This document shows, piece by piece, positions 35,535 through 47,575 of a stretch of DNA of 64,000 bases (positions within the stretch are counted from its first letter, which is position 1; each line of letters starts with the position of its first letter). The notes under the pieces were generated by a model. That model made no database searches. It was not told the DNA's origin and saw only the letters and a list, made by a program, of their open reading frames with translations. Made by a program: the position numbers and the translations under genes. The DNA is from Antilocapra americana. Lineage: Eukaryota > Chordata > Mammalia > Artiodactyla > Antilocapridae. Location of the stretch: contig ML662442.1 of NCBI GenBank assembly GCA_007570785.1, positions 33,341,909-33,405,908 of the forward strand, written 5' to 3'.

Positions 35535-36050
35535 ACAAGAACATTTTTCAACAATGTCCTCAAATAATATATATAGACTTAACACTCAAAAAAAAGAAAA
35601 AGACTTAGTTTCAGAGGCTAAGCTCATGCTTCTGGATGTTACTATGACTCTGCTGCTCTGTCAAGAATTCTAAATCTATTCCTGCTGGTCTACACCAATG
35701 TACAGAGTGTAGACTACTGCCGGTCTACAAGCCTTTTCCTGAAGGCACCTAATTTCAGGAATCCAACCAAACCTACTTCAGTCCATACAGACCTGTGCCT
35801 TCATCATCTGCTAGAGTGAAGTCAAGAAAGGAACATCCAAGCCGGCTATCCACAGATGGATGGGCAGAGGTTTGGAAAGACAGTACATGTACCCGGGCAT
35901 GCTTTATCTCCTTCTGAATGGCACCAACAGTCCTATGGATTCTCACATCCATTCTACCCACTCCCACCACTCCACTTACCCCACAAGATGTTGGCCACAA
36001 TGCAGCCCGGGCTTTTTGGGAAACAAATCTGGTCCTACCTCTTCTCTTAA
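35535..36050. other. Unassigned stretch with several overlapping open frames
   Basis: Four frames of 64-104 codons overlap on both strands in a GC-richer segment (35773-36187). Their mutual overlap is what a stop-poor composition gives. I recognise no protein family. Confidence 0.4.
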
Positions 36051-36370
36051 AATGGTGTTCCGGCCCCACTCACCCTGGTCAGTTTACTTATCCTTCAGGT
36101 CAGAAATCCACAACTCTGACCATCACTTCCTGGAGAACTCTAGCCCCAGCCTTTCTGACCTGGTTAAATTTTAAATTAGGTCTTTAAATCATTAAGCTTA
36201 GATTATTTAAAAGATTACCATGAGCCTCTTTTTCATATGTCTTATCATAGGTTGCAGTGTCATATTTAAAGCAGTCTGCTTTTCTGCTTTTATTTCTAGC
36301 ATCTCCCTAGCTCCAAGTTCAGTGCATGGCACAACCTACACATGAGTATCTGTTGAATGAAGATAAGTGA
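36050..36370 (+). mobile_element. L2 LINE 3' end
   Basis: 'cttcctggagaactc' and 'gcctttctgacctgg' are followed by 'gttcagtgcatggcac' and the terminal 'tgttgaatgaagat'. This order matches the L2 3' UTR. Confidence 0.58.
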
Positions 36371-36939
36371 TCTGGCAAAGTGAACAGAGCATCAGTTTGC
36401 ATTCACACCTGGACACAGTGAAATCTGACTCTGGTGACCAACACATACAAATTCATTAAGGTAAAAGGTCAGTAAAACCTTTACAAAGGATGACTTTTGG
36501 GGAATAGTACAAAAACCATTGTTCATATACAATCTTGGTAAAATGTGTACTCAATAAATTATGATAAATAAAAGTTGTACTTATAGTTATGAGACATTGC
36601 TTTGATAGTTCCTGTTTTAAGTTTTATACCAAACTAGTGGCTAATAACATTGTGCTTAGGAAATCTATTCTTCCTTGATTATAAGCTAGTATGTTACTTC
36701 TTTCTTCCAAGGAAATATTTGTGCAAAATGAGTGCTATCTTGCCTTAAAGACATTTACCTGAAATATCAAATGGAAGAATATTTCTGACTATTTCAAACT
36801 TAATCTCCAAGTTGAGATAAATCACCAAATACCATTCTTTTGCTAAATTTATGTAATACAGAGTGAAACACAGTATCAAATCATGGTTCCAAGTGCTTGC
36901 AAAAGTCAGACACACATTCTAGTGACTTTTTCATTTCTC

Positions 36940-37780
36940 CCCTTTTTTGCCTTTAACATGGTGATAATCAGAACAAATTGATTTTGTTTCTCAGATTGCT
37001 AAAATCCTCCCAACACTTTCTTCAACACCGGTGCTGAATAAATCATTGTAATGTTCCCCTGAAGTGAATTGAAAATTAATTTACACAACCAAGATGATCT
37101 TCCTAATAACAGGGTACATGGAATGGGGAAATTGGAAATCATTACCCAGCAAACATTATCTGCATTATTTTTGTAGCTGCTTTAGATTGCATTGTAATAG
37201 AAAATTAGGAGACTGGCTGTGAAGAAGTTTAAGAGGGTCCCCTGAAGAGCATCTGCTTTAAAATTGATTCTTTAAGAAAGCATTAAAAAGCTATTGGAAT
37301 TGATTGCCTGCTAATATAAAGGAAAAACTCTTTGCCACCATTTGAGTTAAAAAAGAGCATCTTCATTCATGCATGTTATTAAAACTACTGGCCTGAAAGC
37401 CCCTGTAGAAAGATAAAGGATATGGATGGGATATTACAACAGCAATCTTTACCTTATCTGGGATTTAAATTTAATATGTTGCTTTTATTAATTTAGCAGG
37501 AACCATTAGTTAGGATGTCAAAGAGTGGATTTACAATTAAAATGCTATAGAATAGTGGTATCTTTAATAAACAATAGACCAGGAATTCTTCATTAATCTT
37601 CCAAGCATGAGGCACACCCCTACAAAGAATAAATCCTGAATTTACAGTTTTCTTTATTGCTAAGTTTTCTGTGCAGTGGCAATGAAAGTCATAGCTGATA
37701 ACACCCCTGATTAGCTCTTGAAGCTTCCCCTGAAATGGGCTAATGACCAATCAGATCCCAGCAGTTGGTGAGATAGAAAA
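36940..37780. promoter_or_regulatory. Candidate conserved noncoding (enhancer-like) block
   Basis: Compact, repeat-free, non-simple AT-rich sequence with many TAAT/ATTA homeodomain-type cores (for example 'attaatttagc', 'tgattagctc', 'gctaatgacc') and a CCAAT-type 'gaccaatcag' near 37746. This texture is common in conserved developmental enhancers. It is inference from composition only; no conservation data were available. Confidence 0.3.
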
Positions 37781-38607
37781 TAACATTCACCATCTTAAAA
37801 ATATGTCTTTAGAGCTTAGGATGGTTTCCATGTTTCCAACACAGTGGGCTATTGTTTGAGAAATGATATTGAAGACAGATTATACAAACACATAAGCAAA
37901 CCCAGTAGGGTGCCTTAACACTAAACTATTTTCTTTTTATAGCCTTTTGATTTTTACCACATTCAGTGGGAAATTGCCTTGTCTCTTTTAATACATGATA
38001 AGTAGAACTACTTAACAGCAAGGAATAATGAGTAAGAAATGCCTTTTTGAATACAGTATATTACCTTTTTCTTTTTTAAGTTAAAATCTCAGATTTTAGT
38101 TAAACTTCACCTTCACCTCAATCACTTTTTTATCTCTCTTCCTCTGTTTTAATGGATTGCAAAAAATTTCTGCACAGATAAGCTATCTTAGCAAAATTTT
38201 GGGAGAGAAATAGTAGTATGGATATACAGCATGCATTAATAAAATAAAATTTCATTCTAGAAGGAAAGTCATACCCAGTACCACCTTGGATCCTCCTTCT
38301 CGGTGCTATTAGGAGGGCCTTGACGATGTAGTAGAAACCGCCACATAATAAGGCCCTTTGGGAATCTCAGTTAGGAGCCCTTTGGAGCTCACTGAAATGG
38401 ACCCACCCACATTACACCAAATTCTGTATTATTCTGACTAGCCTAGTTACACACTTCTCATATGCCATCTTCAAGTATTAACATGAAATTTGAAATGCTC
38501 TTTGGATTAAACACCAGAACAATTCTTTATTAAACTGTATTCTTCAAAATATTCTTTTCTAAAGTATATTCTTCAATAGGTTTTTCAATATCTATTTTAT
38601 TAATGTC

Positions 38608-38625
38608 ATATATATATATATATAT

Positions 38626-38689
<64 letters not shown>
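38608..38689. repeat. Long TA microsatellite with CA interruptions
   Basis: (TA)n of ~80 bp with two embedded 'cacata'-type interruptions. Likely length-polymorphic and able to extrude or unwind. Confidence 0.97.
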
Positions 38690-38694
<5 letters not shown>

Positions 38695-41454
38695 GGCTTA
38701 CCTGGGACAGTCCCTAGCAAGTCCTGTCACTGCAGTAATATTAAACTAAGATTTTCCTTCACTTTCAAAAGTATCCTGGTTTGAAGGATAAATTATATTT
38801 CTAACCAGTTTCTAAGTAGTTTCTGAAAATATAAAACTTGTAGATCATTTGCAATAGAACCTAGAGTGATTTTAGTCAAAATAGTTAAGCTTCAAGTTAA
38901 AATAACAAAAATTTTTGCTTCCAAACTAAATTTCAATTTCACTGCCACCCATAAAATTCCTTAACACTTTTAGATTATAGAAGTCATACATGAAATTTGT
39001 CTAACAGACTTTAATGACTAAAATAATAAGCAGAAATTCTCCATAAACTTTGCTCCACAAAGGCAAGCATTGTTAACAGACCTTTGTCTACAGGTACAAA
39101 AACAGAGGTATGTTATTTTTCAAAATCAGATCATAATATTTTTAAACTGGTCTTTTCACTCAGTTGCCAAAACCAGAAAGAGAAGAAGACATCTTAAATA
39201 GTAAATGATCTTATTTCTTTATCATGTCTCCCAATTCTGTAGACAAAAGACAAAGATCAAAACAGCATATGTTGACAGACAGTAAAGGAAAGCTGGACAG
39301 CATATGGCAACCAGGTTTCCAACCAGCAGTGCAATGTATCTCTCCAACCCACCTCTTTCATGCCCAGGTTCCTGGGCTCCTATAAGTTTTATTACTTAAA
39401 TCCTTTACCAATATTACCACTATTTACTACTACATCAAAACTAACGCTAAGAAAGACAAAAATAAAAATGAGTAAAAGTAACATGAACAATTTTTTAAAG
39501 AAAACCTCTAAAATCAACTGTCTTGTTTGAATTGAAACATGACATGGATTTATTACATGGATTAATAAATAAATTTATTACATTTTTCTATTTATTACAT
39601 GGATGTTACATCTCGATGCACATTATAAATAATCAATATAGGTTTGCTAATGTTTATGATAAGGATTACATTATAAAAACATAAACAAACAACAGAAGAA
39701 ATTAAAAAGCAATGAAAATTAAAATCATATTTATTAATATTTTATTATTGATACATAACTTTTTTGCAATGATAGAAGTCATGTATAATATAGTAGAATA
39801 ATTTGAAATTATTCCTTGTGTGAGCTTTGGAATTTTCTTCTCTCATAAAAGTTCTCACTAGTTAGAACTGGAATTTTCTTTTCCAGTCAATAAGCTGGCA
39901 CAAACAACTTCAAATATCATGTGTGCTGGATATCAAAATAATTTTAATGTTAAGCTAGTTAATAAAAATATTTTCTATAATCATAAAAATACAGCATAAT
40001 AAAAACATATACACTTACGGTCTTATTTTCCTAAAACTAAAATAGAACAACAGCTATTTTAAAAGTTGAATTTTTTTTCTAAGAAATTATATTTTATTAG
40101 TTGTTTTTAAAGACTCGATGTCTTTCCCTCTTAAAAGAAGCACAGAGCTACAAACTTGTTCTTTGAATCTAATGGATAGGAATGTCAGTAAACTGAAGAC
40201 ATACTCTCCTGGAAGAAAGCAGTTGAAAATGTTTCTAAAACCATCTCCACATATGAAAAGACCAAAGAAGAAGGAAAAAAAGAGATGAAAGTGAGGTCAT
40301 CTGTGTACCACGCATCCCACCAAGAGATATAGTTCCTGTCCTCCAAAATGGGAAGAAATTAACCCTGGGAAAGAAAGTATCCACAGCCTTTAAATTAGTA
40401 GAGCTTATCTTTTCTTTTCTAATTCATTTCTTAATAAATCCAAATTGCTGCTCCACTACACATACACAAAAGGAAAGCCCACCAATAATTCATCAGAAAA
40501 CTGAGAAAATACATGTCCCTTAGATGAGCCTAGAGTTGTGGAAAGAAGTCAGGAAATGAAAAGGAGAGAAATCTAGCTTTATCTTCATAGGTTTTAAAGA
40601 GTTCTAGAAGACTAAATAGCATCATCTATATATGGTCACCACTCTTCAACCATTGGAAAGTAGATGAAAGAACATTCTTCACCTTTATTACATGCTAAGT
40701 TGGTTTCAAATAACCCGTGGGCACATCAGCTAAATTGCCTGTGCCTTGAGGAAAGTGGTGTATAAACACACACACACGAAGAAAGCCAAAGCTGAGAGAA
40801 TATCAGATACTTCCATTTATACTGAAAAGCCCAAGTCAGAGTCAAACCTCCTTAGAAAGGTTTAAAATGAGAAATACAGAAGTTCAAAATCTCACATATA
40901 TAATCCTTTTAAGAAAGCGCTTCTCTCATTTTCCTTCCCTTAATTAACACATTAAAGAAAAATGAACAAATTGAAGGACTAGCACATTGAAGGACATTCT
41001 CTTTAATAAGATGAGACATCACTCTTCAGGCTGTCTTGACCAGATCTGGAAATGGACAGATACCATGTACCTGTAGGAAAAGCTCTGGAAAAAAAGAAAA
41101 GAAAGAAAAAGGGTCCCACTCTAAGCTGCAGCTCAGCCATGCTCATCCTTCTCTCTATTGTGTGGCAGTCTTCAGGACAAATTATTTGCAGAATCTCAAA
41201 TTTGGCTTGAAGACAAGTTAAAATGAAAAACACCTATGAGAAGAAAATTGTAAGTTGATCTCAGAAATCCATACACAGGCAATATACTGCTCACCTGCCC
41301 TACTCTCTAGCTATAGGATAGAAAGGAAAGTTTTTCTACACGTGTGTTAGCCAGAATTCTTTGGCTCATGCCCAACTCCCACTGACTGTCTTGCATGGCT
41401 ATCATATCTCCATTCTTTCTTTCCCAGCAGTCAGTTTTTCAGGTAGAATCGATC

Positions 41455-41795
41455 CTTGTTGTTGTTTAGTTGCTAAGTCATGTCCAACACTTTTGCCACC
41501 CTGTGACCCCATGGACTATATATATAGCCCGCCAGACTCCTCTGTCCATGGAATTTCCAGGCAAGGCTACTGGAGTGAGTTGCCATTTCCTTTTCCAGGG
41601 CATCTTCCCTACTCAGGAATCAAACCCACCCAGGTCTTCCCAATTGCAGGTGGATTCTTTACCATTCGAGCCACCAGGGAAGCCCAAGAATACTATCCCT
41701 TCTCCAGGGGATCTTCCTGACCCAGGAATCAAACTGGGGTCTCTTGCACTGCAGGCAGATTCTTTCCCAGCTGAGCTACCAGGGAAGCCCTTCTA
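41455..41795 (-). mobile_element. Bov-tA SINE plus a second partial unit, antisense
   Basis: A full antisense Bov-tA (41455-41683, ending 'cgagccaccagggaagccc') is followed directly by a second tRNA-head unit. That unit runs from 'aagaatactatccc' to 'ctgagctaccagggaagccc'. The second unit lacks the 3' half. This is either a tandem partial duplication or one SINE inserted at the edge of another. Confidence 0.92.
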
Positions 41796-41808
41796 TAACC
41801 TAGATCTG

Positions 41809-41870
41809 CTCCCCCCCCCCACCCCCAGTCCTTAATGGCATGCTCTTTTATTTATTTATTTATTTATTTT
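41809..41870. repeat. Poly(C) run and TTTA tetranucleotide repeat
   Basis: A C-rich run at 41811-41826 is followed by (TTTA)n at 41846-41870. Confidence 0.93.
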
Positions 41871-42418
41871 ACCACTCAGTGTGGCTGTAGCAGACATGAG
41901 AATGTGCCTTGCGGAACTCCAGCCACAGAAGCTTTACTGACCAGGGGACCCAGCTGCAGCTCTGAGTCCACCACTGGGCTGGCTGAGCCCATGCCTTCAC
42001 CAGTTGCTCCCTGGCAATGATTGAGTACAGCAGATACTAAGCAGGCTCCTTTTTGAAAGATACAAACTCCTCAGATGGGGGCTTTTGGCCTAGGAAAGAC
42101 ACAGAGACTTTGCCCAAACTTTATTAGAGCTATACTGTACTCCACAACTTTTCCTATCCAACCTTGTCTCCTACCTTCTCTCTTATACAGGGGCAAGATC
42201 TGCATTATGACCTGAAAGCTCTCCCAGTACCATCCTACATTCCCTGTGAACAAATGTATGTGTTTGCTTCTAGGAGGACTCAAAATAACACAGTAGCCCT
42301 GTCTCTTTGCTTATTCTAACTGGTGATAAATTACTTGAAGATCTGCTGAGGGTTAAGCTCCCTGTCTGTAAAATTCATGCAAGTAATGGGGGCCTAATGT
42401 ATATATTTGAGGAAGTCT
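41871..42418. other. Unassigned stretch, perhaps an old repeat
   Basis: GC-richer first part ('gctgcagctctgagtcc'), then mixed sequence. It looks interspersed-repeat-like but I cannot name the family. Confidence 0.35.
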
Positions 42419-42430
42419 AAAGTTAGTCAT

Positions 42431-43495
42431 AAGGGATTTGATTTAGGTCATATCTGAATGGTCTAGTGGTTTTCTCCACTTACTTCAATTTAAGTCTGAA
42501 TTTGGCAATAAGGAGTTCATCATCTGAGCCACATTCAGCTCCTAGTCTTGTTTTTGCTGACTGTATAGAGCTTCTCCATCTTTGGCTGCAAAGAATATAA
42601 TCAATCTGATTTGGGTGTCAAACATCTGGTGATGCCCATGTGTAGAGTCATCTCTTGTGTTGTTGGAAGAGGGTGTTTGCTATGAGCAGTGTGCTCTCTT
42701 GGCAGACTCTATTAGCCTTTGCCCCACTTCATTCTGTACTCCAAGGCCAAATTTGCCTATTACTCCAGGTGTTTCTTGACTTTCTACTTTTGCATTCAAG
42801 TCCTCTAAAATGAAAAGGACATCTTTTTTGGGTGTTAGTTCTAGAAGGTCGTGTAGTTCTTCATAGAACTGTTCAACTTCAGCTTCTTCAGCATTACTGG
42901 TCGGGGCATAGGCTTCGATTACCGTGATATTGAATGGTTTGTCTTGGAAATGAACAGAGATCATCTGTCATTTTTGAGATTGCATCCAAGTGCTGCATTT
43001 TGGACTCTTTTGTTGACTATGATGGCTATTCCATTTCTTTTAAGGAACTCCTGCCCACAGTAGTAGATATAATGGTCATCTGAGTTAAATTCACCCATTC
43101 CAGTCCATCTTAGTTCGCTGATTCCTAGAATGTCAATGTTCACTCTTGTCATCTCCTGTTTGACCACTTCCAATTTGCCTTGATTCATGGACATAACATT
43201 TCAGGTTCCTATGCAATATTGCTCTTTACAGCATCAAACCCTGCTTCCATCACCAGTCCCATTCACAACTGGGTGTTGTTTTTGCTTTGGCTCCATCCCT
43301 TCATTCTTTCTGGAGTTATTTCTCCACTGATATCCAGGAGCATACTGGGCACCTACCGAACTGGGGAGTTCATCTTTCAGTGTCCTATCTTTTTGTCTGT
43401 TCGTACTTTCATATTGCTCATGTGGTTCTCAATGGAAAGAAGTGATTTGCCATTCCCTTCTCCAGTGGACCACATTCTGTCAGACCTCTCCACCA
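42431..43495 (-). pseudogene. BovB endonuclease domain in the inverted segment
   Basis: Minus-strand frames 42961-43194 (DILGISELRWTGMGEFNSDD, YYCGQEFLKRNG) and 42680-42964 (VIEAYAPTSNAEEA, FGLGVQNEVGQRL) make up most of the AP-like endonuclease. GDWN appears as EDLN, so a metal-binding residue is altered. The adjoining SDHEL region near 42515-42535 is out of frame and reads degraded. It is inverted relative to its own RT. Confidence 0.92.
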
Positions 43496-43496
43496 C

Positions 43497-45477
43497 TAAA
43501 TCTGATAGAGTGCCTGATGACCTATAGATGGAGGTACATGACATTGTACAGGAGACAGGGATCAAGACCATCCCCAAGAAAAAGAAATGCAAAAAAACAA
43601 AATGGCTGTCTGAGGAGGCCTTACATATAGTTGTGAAAAGAAGGGAAGCAAAAACCAAAGGAGAAAAGGAAAGATATACCCATTTGAATGCAGAGTTCCA
43701 AAGAATAGCAAGGAATGATAAGAAAGCCTTCCTCAGAGATCAATGCAAAGAAATAGAGGAAAATAATAGAATGGGAAAGACTAGAGATCTCTTTAAGAAA
43801 ATTAGAGATACCAAGGGAACATTTCACGCAAAGATGGGCTCAATAAAGAACAGAAATGGTATGGACCTAACAGAAGCAGAAGATATTAAGAGGAGGTGGC
43901 AAGAATACACAGAAAAACTGCACAAAAAAGAACTTCACGACCCAGATAATCATGATGGTGTGATCAGTCACCTTGAGCCAGACATCCTGGATGTGAAGTC
44001 AAGTGGGCCTTAGAAAGCATCACTATGAACAAAGCTAGTGGAGGTGATGGAATTCCAGTTTAGCTGTTTCTAATTCTGAAAGATGACGCTGTGAAAGTGC
44101 CACACTCAATATGCCGGCAAATTTGGAAAGCTCAGCAGTGGCCACAAGGTTGAAAAAGGTCAATTTTCATTCCAATCCCAAAGAAAGGTAATGCCAAAGA
44201 ATGCTCAAACTACCACAAAATTGCACACATCTCACACGCTAGTAAAGTAGTGCTTAAAATTCTCCAAACCAGGTTTCAGTAATATGTGAGCCATGAACTT
44301 CTAGATGTTCAAGCTAGTTTTATAAAAGGCAGAGGAACCAGAGATCAAATTGCCAACATCCGCTGGATCATTGAAAAAGCAAGAGAGTTCCAGCAAAACA
44401 TCTATTTCTGCTTTATTGACTATGCCAAAGCCTTTGACTGTGTGGATCCCAATAAACTGTGGAAAATTTTGAAAGAGATGGGAATACCAAACCATCTGAC
44501 CTGCCTCTTGAGAAACCTGTATGCAGATCAGGAAGCAACAGTTAGAACTGGACATGGAACAACAGACTGGTTCCAAATAGGAAAAAGAATACGTCAAGGC
44601 TGTATATTGTCACCCTGCTTATTTAACTTACATGCAGAGTACATCATGAGAAACGCTGGGCTGGAGGAAGCATGAGCTGGAATCAAGATTGCCGGGAGAA
44701 ATATCAATAACCTGAGACATGCAAATGACACCACCCTTATGGCAGAAAGTAAAGAAGAACTAAAGAGCCTCTTGATGAAAGTGAAAGAGGAGAGTGAAAA
44801 GGTTGGCTTAACACTCAACATTCAGAAAACTAAGATCATGGCATCCGGTCCCATCACTTCATGGCAATAGATGAGGAAACGGTGGAAACAATGGCTGACT
44901 TTAAATTTTTTGGCTCTAAAATCACTGCATCTGGTGACTGCAGCCATGAAATTAAAAGACACTTATACCTTTGAAGGCAAGTTTGATCAACCTAGAAAGC
45001 ATATTAAAAAGCAGAGACATTACTTTGCCAACAAAGGTCCATCTAGTCAAGGGTATGCTTTTTCCAGTCGTCATGTATGGATATGAGAGTTGAACTATAA
45101 AGAAAGCTGAGTGCTAAAGAATTGATGCTTTTGAACTGTAGTGTTGGAGAAGACTTTTGAGAGTCCCTTGCACTGCAAGGAGATTCAACCAGTCCATCCT
45201 AAAGGAGATCAGTCCTGGGTGTTCATTGGAAGGACTGATGTTGAAGCTGAAACTCCAATACTTTGGCCACCTAATGGGAAGAGCTGACTCATTGGAAAAG
45301 ACCTTGATGCTGGGAAAGATTGAGGGCAGTAGGAGAAAGGGACGACAGAGGATGAGATGGTTGGATGGCATCACTGACTCAATGGACATGGGTTTGGGTA
45401 GACTCTTGGTTTGGTGTTGGATAGGGAGGCCTGGTGTGTTGCGGGTTATGGGGTCACAAAGAGTCAGACACAACTGA
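43497..45477 (+). pseudogene. BovB linker, reverse transcriptase and C-terminal region
   Basis: Plus-strand blocks: linker 43528-44013 (WLSEEALHIVVKRREAK, DPDNHDGVISHLEPDIL). The RT follows with a TAG at ~44062. 44286-44675 has IKGRGTRDQIANIRW and AKAFDCVDPNKLWK, ending at a TGA. Next, motif C reads RHANDTTLMAES, so the catalytic YADD has decayed to HAND. The C-terminal region is at 45157-45477. Inactive on several counts. Confidence 0.93.
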
Positions 45478-45597
45478 GCTACTGAACTGAACTGAACTGA
45501 AAGTTAGTCATGTGGCAGAATGCATTGGTGCACAGGAACTGTGATACGGAGGAGAGAATCAAAGGATAGAGTTCAGTATCAGGCGCTCTGGTGAAGA

Positions 45598-45752
45598 CAT
45601 GTGTGTATGTGTGTGTGTTTGGGGGTGAGGTGTTAGTTGCTCAGTTGTGTCTGACTCTTTGTGACCCCATGGACTATATAGCCCATCAGGCTCTTCTGTC
45701 CATGGAATTCCCCTGGCAAGAATACTGGAGTGGGATGACATTTCCTTTTCCA
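45598..45752 (-). mobile_element. Bov-A SINE, antisense, with target-site duplication
   Basis: 'gttagttgctcagttgtg' to 'gacatttccttttcca', flanked by 10-bp 'ctggtgaaga' at 45588-45597 and 45753-45762. A short (TG)n tract at its 5' edge (45598-45622) lies inside the duplicated boundaries. Confidence 0.94.
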
Positions 45753-46034
45753 CTGGTGAAGATGCTCATCTTCAAAAGTTAGGAGAGGGCAGGCAAACAC
45801 AGAATTCCTTAAAGGCATTGTAGAAGAAACAAACTGAGTAGTAAAGTGAATGAAACACATAGAAAGTACATCTAGGACAAAAATCTGCCTCCCATCCAGA
45901 GACATCCTTTTGTATCAACTGCCTGGAATAGCACAGGAGAGATAAACCATGCTGTTTACCAAGATCTAAAGAGTAACTGTGGGGGGAAAAAAAAAGAGAG
46001 AATAAAGTTCTCAAGGAAAAGATTATCTTGAAAC

Positions 46035-46158
46035 CAGAGTCAGCAAACTTTTTCCAAAAAGGGCCACTTGAAATGTAAAATCATTCTTAGGTTGAGTCCC
46101 ATACAAACAAAGAAAAAGGGTCAAATTTGGTCTAGGGTCTGTGGTTTGCAACCCTTGG
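46035..46158 (+). mobile_element. Short hAT-type (MER class) transposon
   Basis: Both termini are visible: 'gtcagcaaactttttcc' at the left and 'gtggtttgcaaccctt' at the right, which are imperfect inverted repeats. The interior is reduced to ~90 bp. Same family as 19947-20332. Confidence 0.68.
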
Positions 46159-46207
46159 CCTAAAACAGTGGTGAGTAGTCCTGTCTGTCCAAGAATAAAT
46201 TCAGGAA

Positions 46208-46338
46208 ACATGTTATTCGCTCAGTCATGTCCAACTGTTTGTGACCCCACAGACTGTAGCCTGCCAGGCTCCTCTGTCCATGGAATTCTCCAGGCAAATA
46301 ATGCTGGAGTGGGTAGACATTCCCTTCTCCAGGTGTTT
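46208..46338 (-). mobile_element. Bov-A SINE, antisense
   Basis: 'ttcgctcagtcatgtcc', 'gcctgccaggctcctctg', 'ttcccttctccagg'. Body unit without tRNA head. Confidence 0.93.
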
Positions 46339-46339
46339 T

Positions 46340-46790
46340 CACTTTACCTGCCATATTTATATTTCATTCAAAGTGAAAATAACTTTATAAACCCCAGCAG
46401 AGAAGTGTATATTGTTACAGTTTAAATTATCACCTTAATTGATTGGAAATTGAATTGAAGAAGAATCTTCCCTTTTCAAGTCACTAAAATGTCCATTTGC
46501 TTAGTATATTTGGAAAGCAGCAACAAGAAGGTAGCAGTCTGATCTTTTAGGTATAAATTTGATTCTGAGCTACATTATACAACTAACTGGCTCCTTAGTT
46601 CCAAAGATGATGGATTCTGCTTCCAGGTTCTAGAACCATTCAGTGGAGCATGTGGTGTTCAAACTCTGGCTTGTCTTGTGACTCTCTTTTATTTTCAAAT
46701 AATTTATCCTTCATTTTTTTTTTGATACTTTGGTTTCCACGACCTGAAATTTGCCATATATCATGTTTGTTTATTATAAGTAATAACGAT
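46340..46790. other. Unique noncoding stretch
   Basis: Nothing recognisable. Confidence 0.45.
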
Positions 46791-46794
46791 GATA

Positions 46795-46990
46795 TAGTTA
46801 TTTATTAATCACTTGTTTCTTTGTGCTTAACCTTGTTACATATACTACCTTAACTTTGTTACACTATACTGCTGACTTGACACCTTGAAATTGACACTTT
46901 TATGGATGTTGAAACTGGGACTCACGGAGGGGATATGATTTGGCCAATGGCACAGAATTAATCTATCTGTAGTAGAATATTTTTGTCTTG
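46795..46990 (-). mobile_element. MIR SINE fragment, antisense
   Basis: 'tggatgttgaaactgg', 'gatatgatttggcc', 'aatggcacagaatta' follow antisense MIR order. Confidence 0.6.
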
Positions 46991-47570
46991 GCCAGCATAG
47001 TACTCTTTCCCTTTCTTCTGGTAGTAAAAGAAGTATTTTTCTACTGTCTGTTCCACACTATAGGATTCTGGTAGATCTGTCACTCCTATGGCCCAGCTTT
47101 TCACTGACCTAGCTCTCCAGTGCGAGTGAGTCAATAAAACAGATAGTCAGGATGGATACAGTTACTGGTCTAGGATTAACCATGTGGTTCTTTTAGGATT
47201 AGGGCCCAGGGCAATGGCTGTGGATGCTGGGAGAGAGTGAGTGAGTGGGTCACATATATTTAGGGTACTAGGGGCCTTCTTTGTTATTACACAAACACAG
47301 CCTGATGGTGACTGACACCAGTATTGAGAAGGGCAGAGCTGAGAGATGGAAAGAAAGTGAATCATATGGCATCTTCTGAATCCAGGTAGAGCTGAAGCTA
47401 ATGCCAATTCTTGGACTAGCCAGTAACAAAAGCTAACAAATATCCCTTTTATTTAAACTAGAGTTGGTTTTCTATTAATGCAACAGGAAAAGTCCTAGTC
47501 AATGGAATACTACAGATGGAATTTAACCCAATATATCTAATTATATGACCATATTAATTAAGTCTTCATT
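46991..47570. other. Unique noncoding stretch
   Basis: No recognised repeat; an 81-codon minus-strand frame (47162-47407) has no domain. Confidence 0.45.
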
Positions 47571-47575
47571 AAAGA

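Larger units (their letters stand above)
36371..41454. other. Repeat-poor tract without ruminant SINEs
   Basis: About 5 kb in which I recognise no Bov-tA, Bov-A, BovB, MIR or L2. Elsewhere in the window a ruminant insertion occurs every 1-3 kb. AT-rich, with a long TA microsatellite at 38608-38689. No credible coding exon; frames at 37493-37750 and 41003-41233 lack domains. Confidence 0.5.
42431..45499 (+). mobile_element. BovB LINE with inverted 5' segment (twin priming)
   Basis: One insertion of 3.07 kb flanked by a perfect 12-bp duplication 'aaagttagtcat' (42419-42430 and 45500-45511). The part 42431-~43495 is antisense and holds the endonuclease region. From ~43496 the element runs in sense orientation through the linker, RT and 3' terminus ('gaactgaactgaactga'). 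At the junction about 40-50 bp of consensus between the two parts appears missing. This is the signature of twin-primed reverse transcription, known from L1. Confidence 0.97.

Noticed and set aside
35773..36187. Cluster of overlapping frames on both strands
   Set aside because: Mutually exclusive frames in a stop-poor segment, the last part of which reads as L2. No protein similarity recognised.
38608..38689. Possible origin or satellite
   Set aside because: A plain TA microsatellite; no larger unit repeats around it.
42431..45499. Two independent BovB insertions head to head
   Set aside because: Only one target-site duplication encloses both parts, and the parts cover adjoining, non-overlapping regions of the element. 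One 5'-inverted insertion explains it better.
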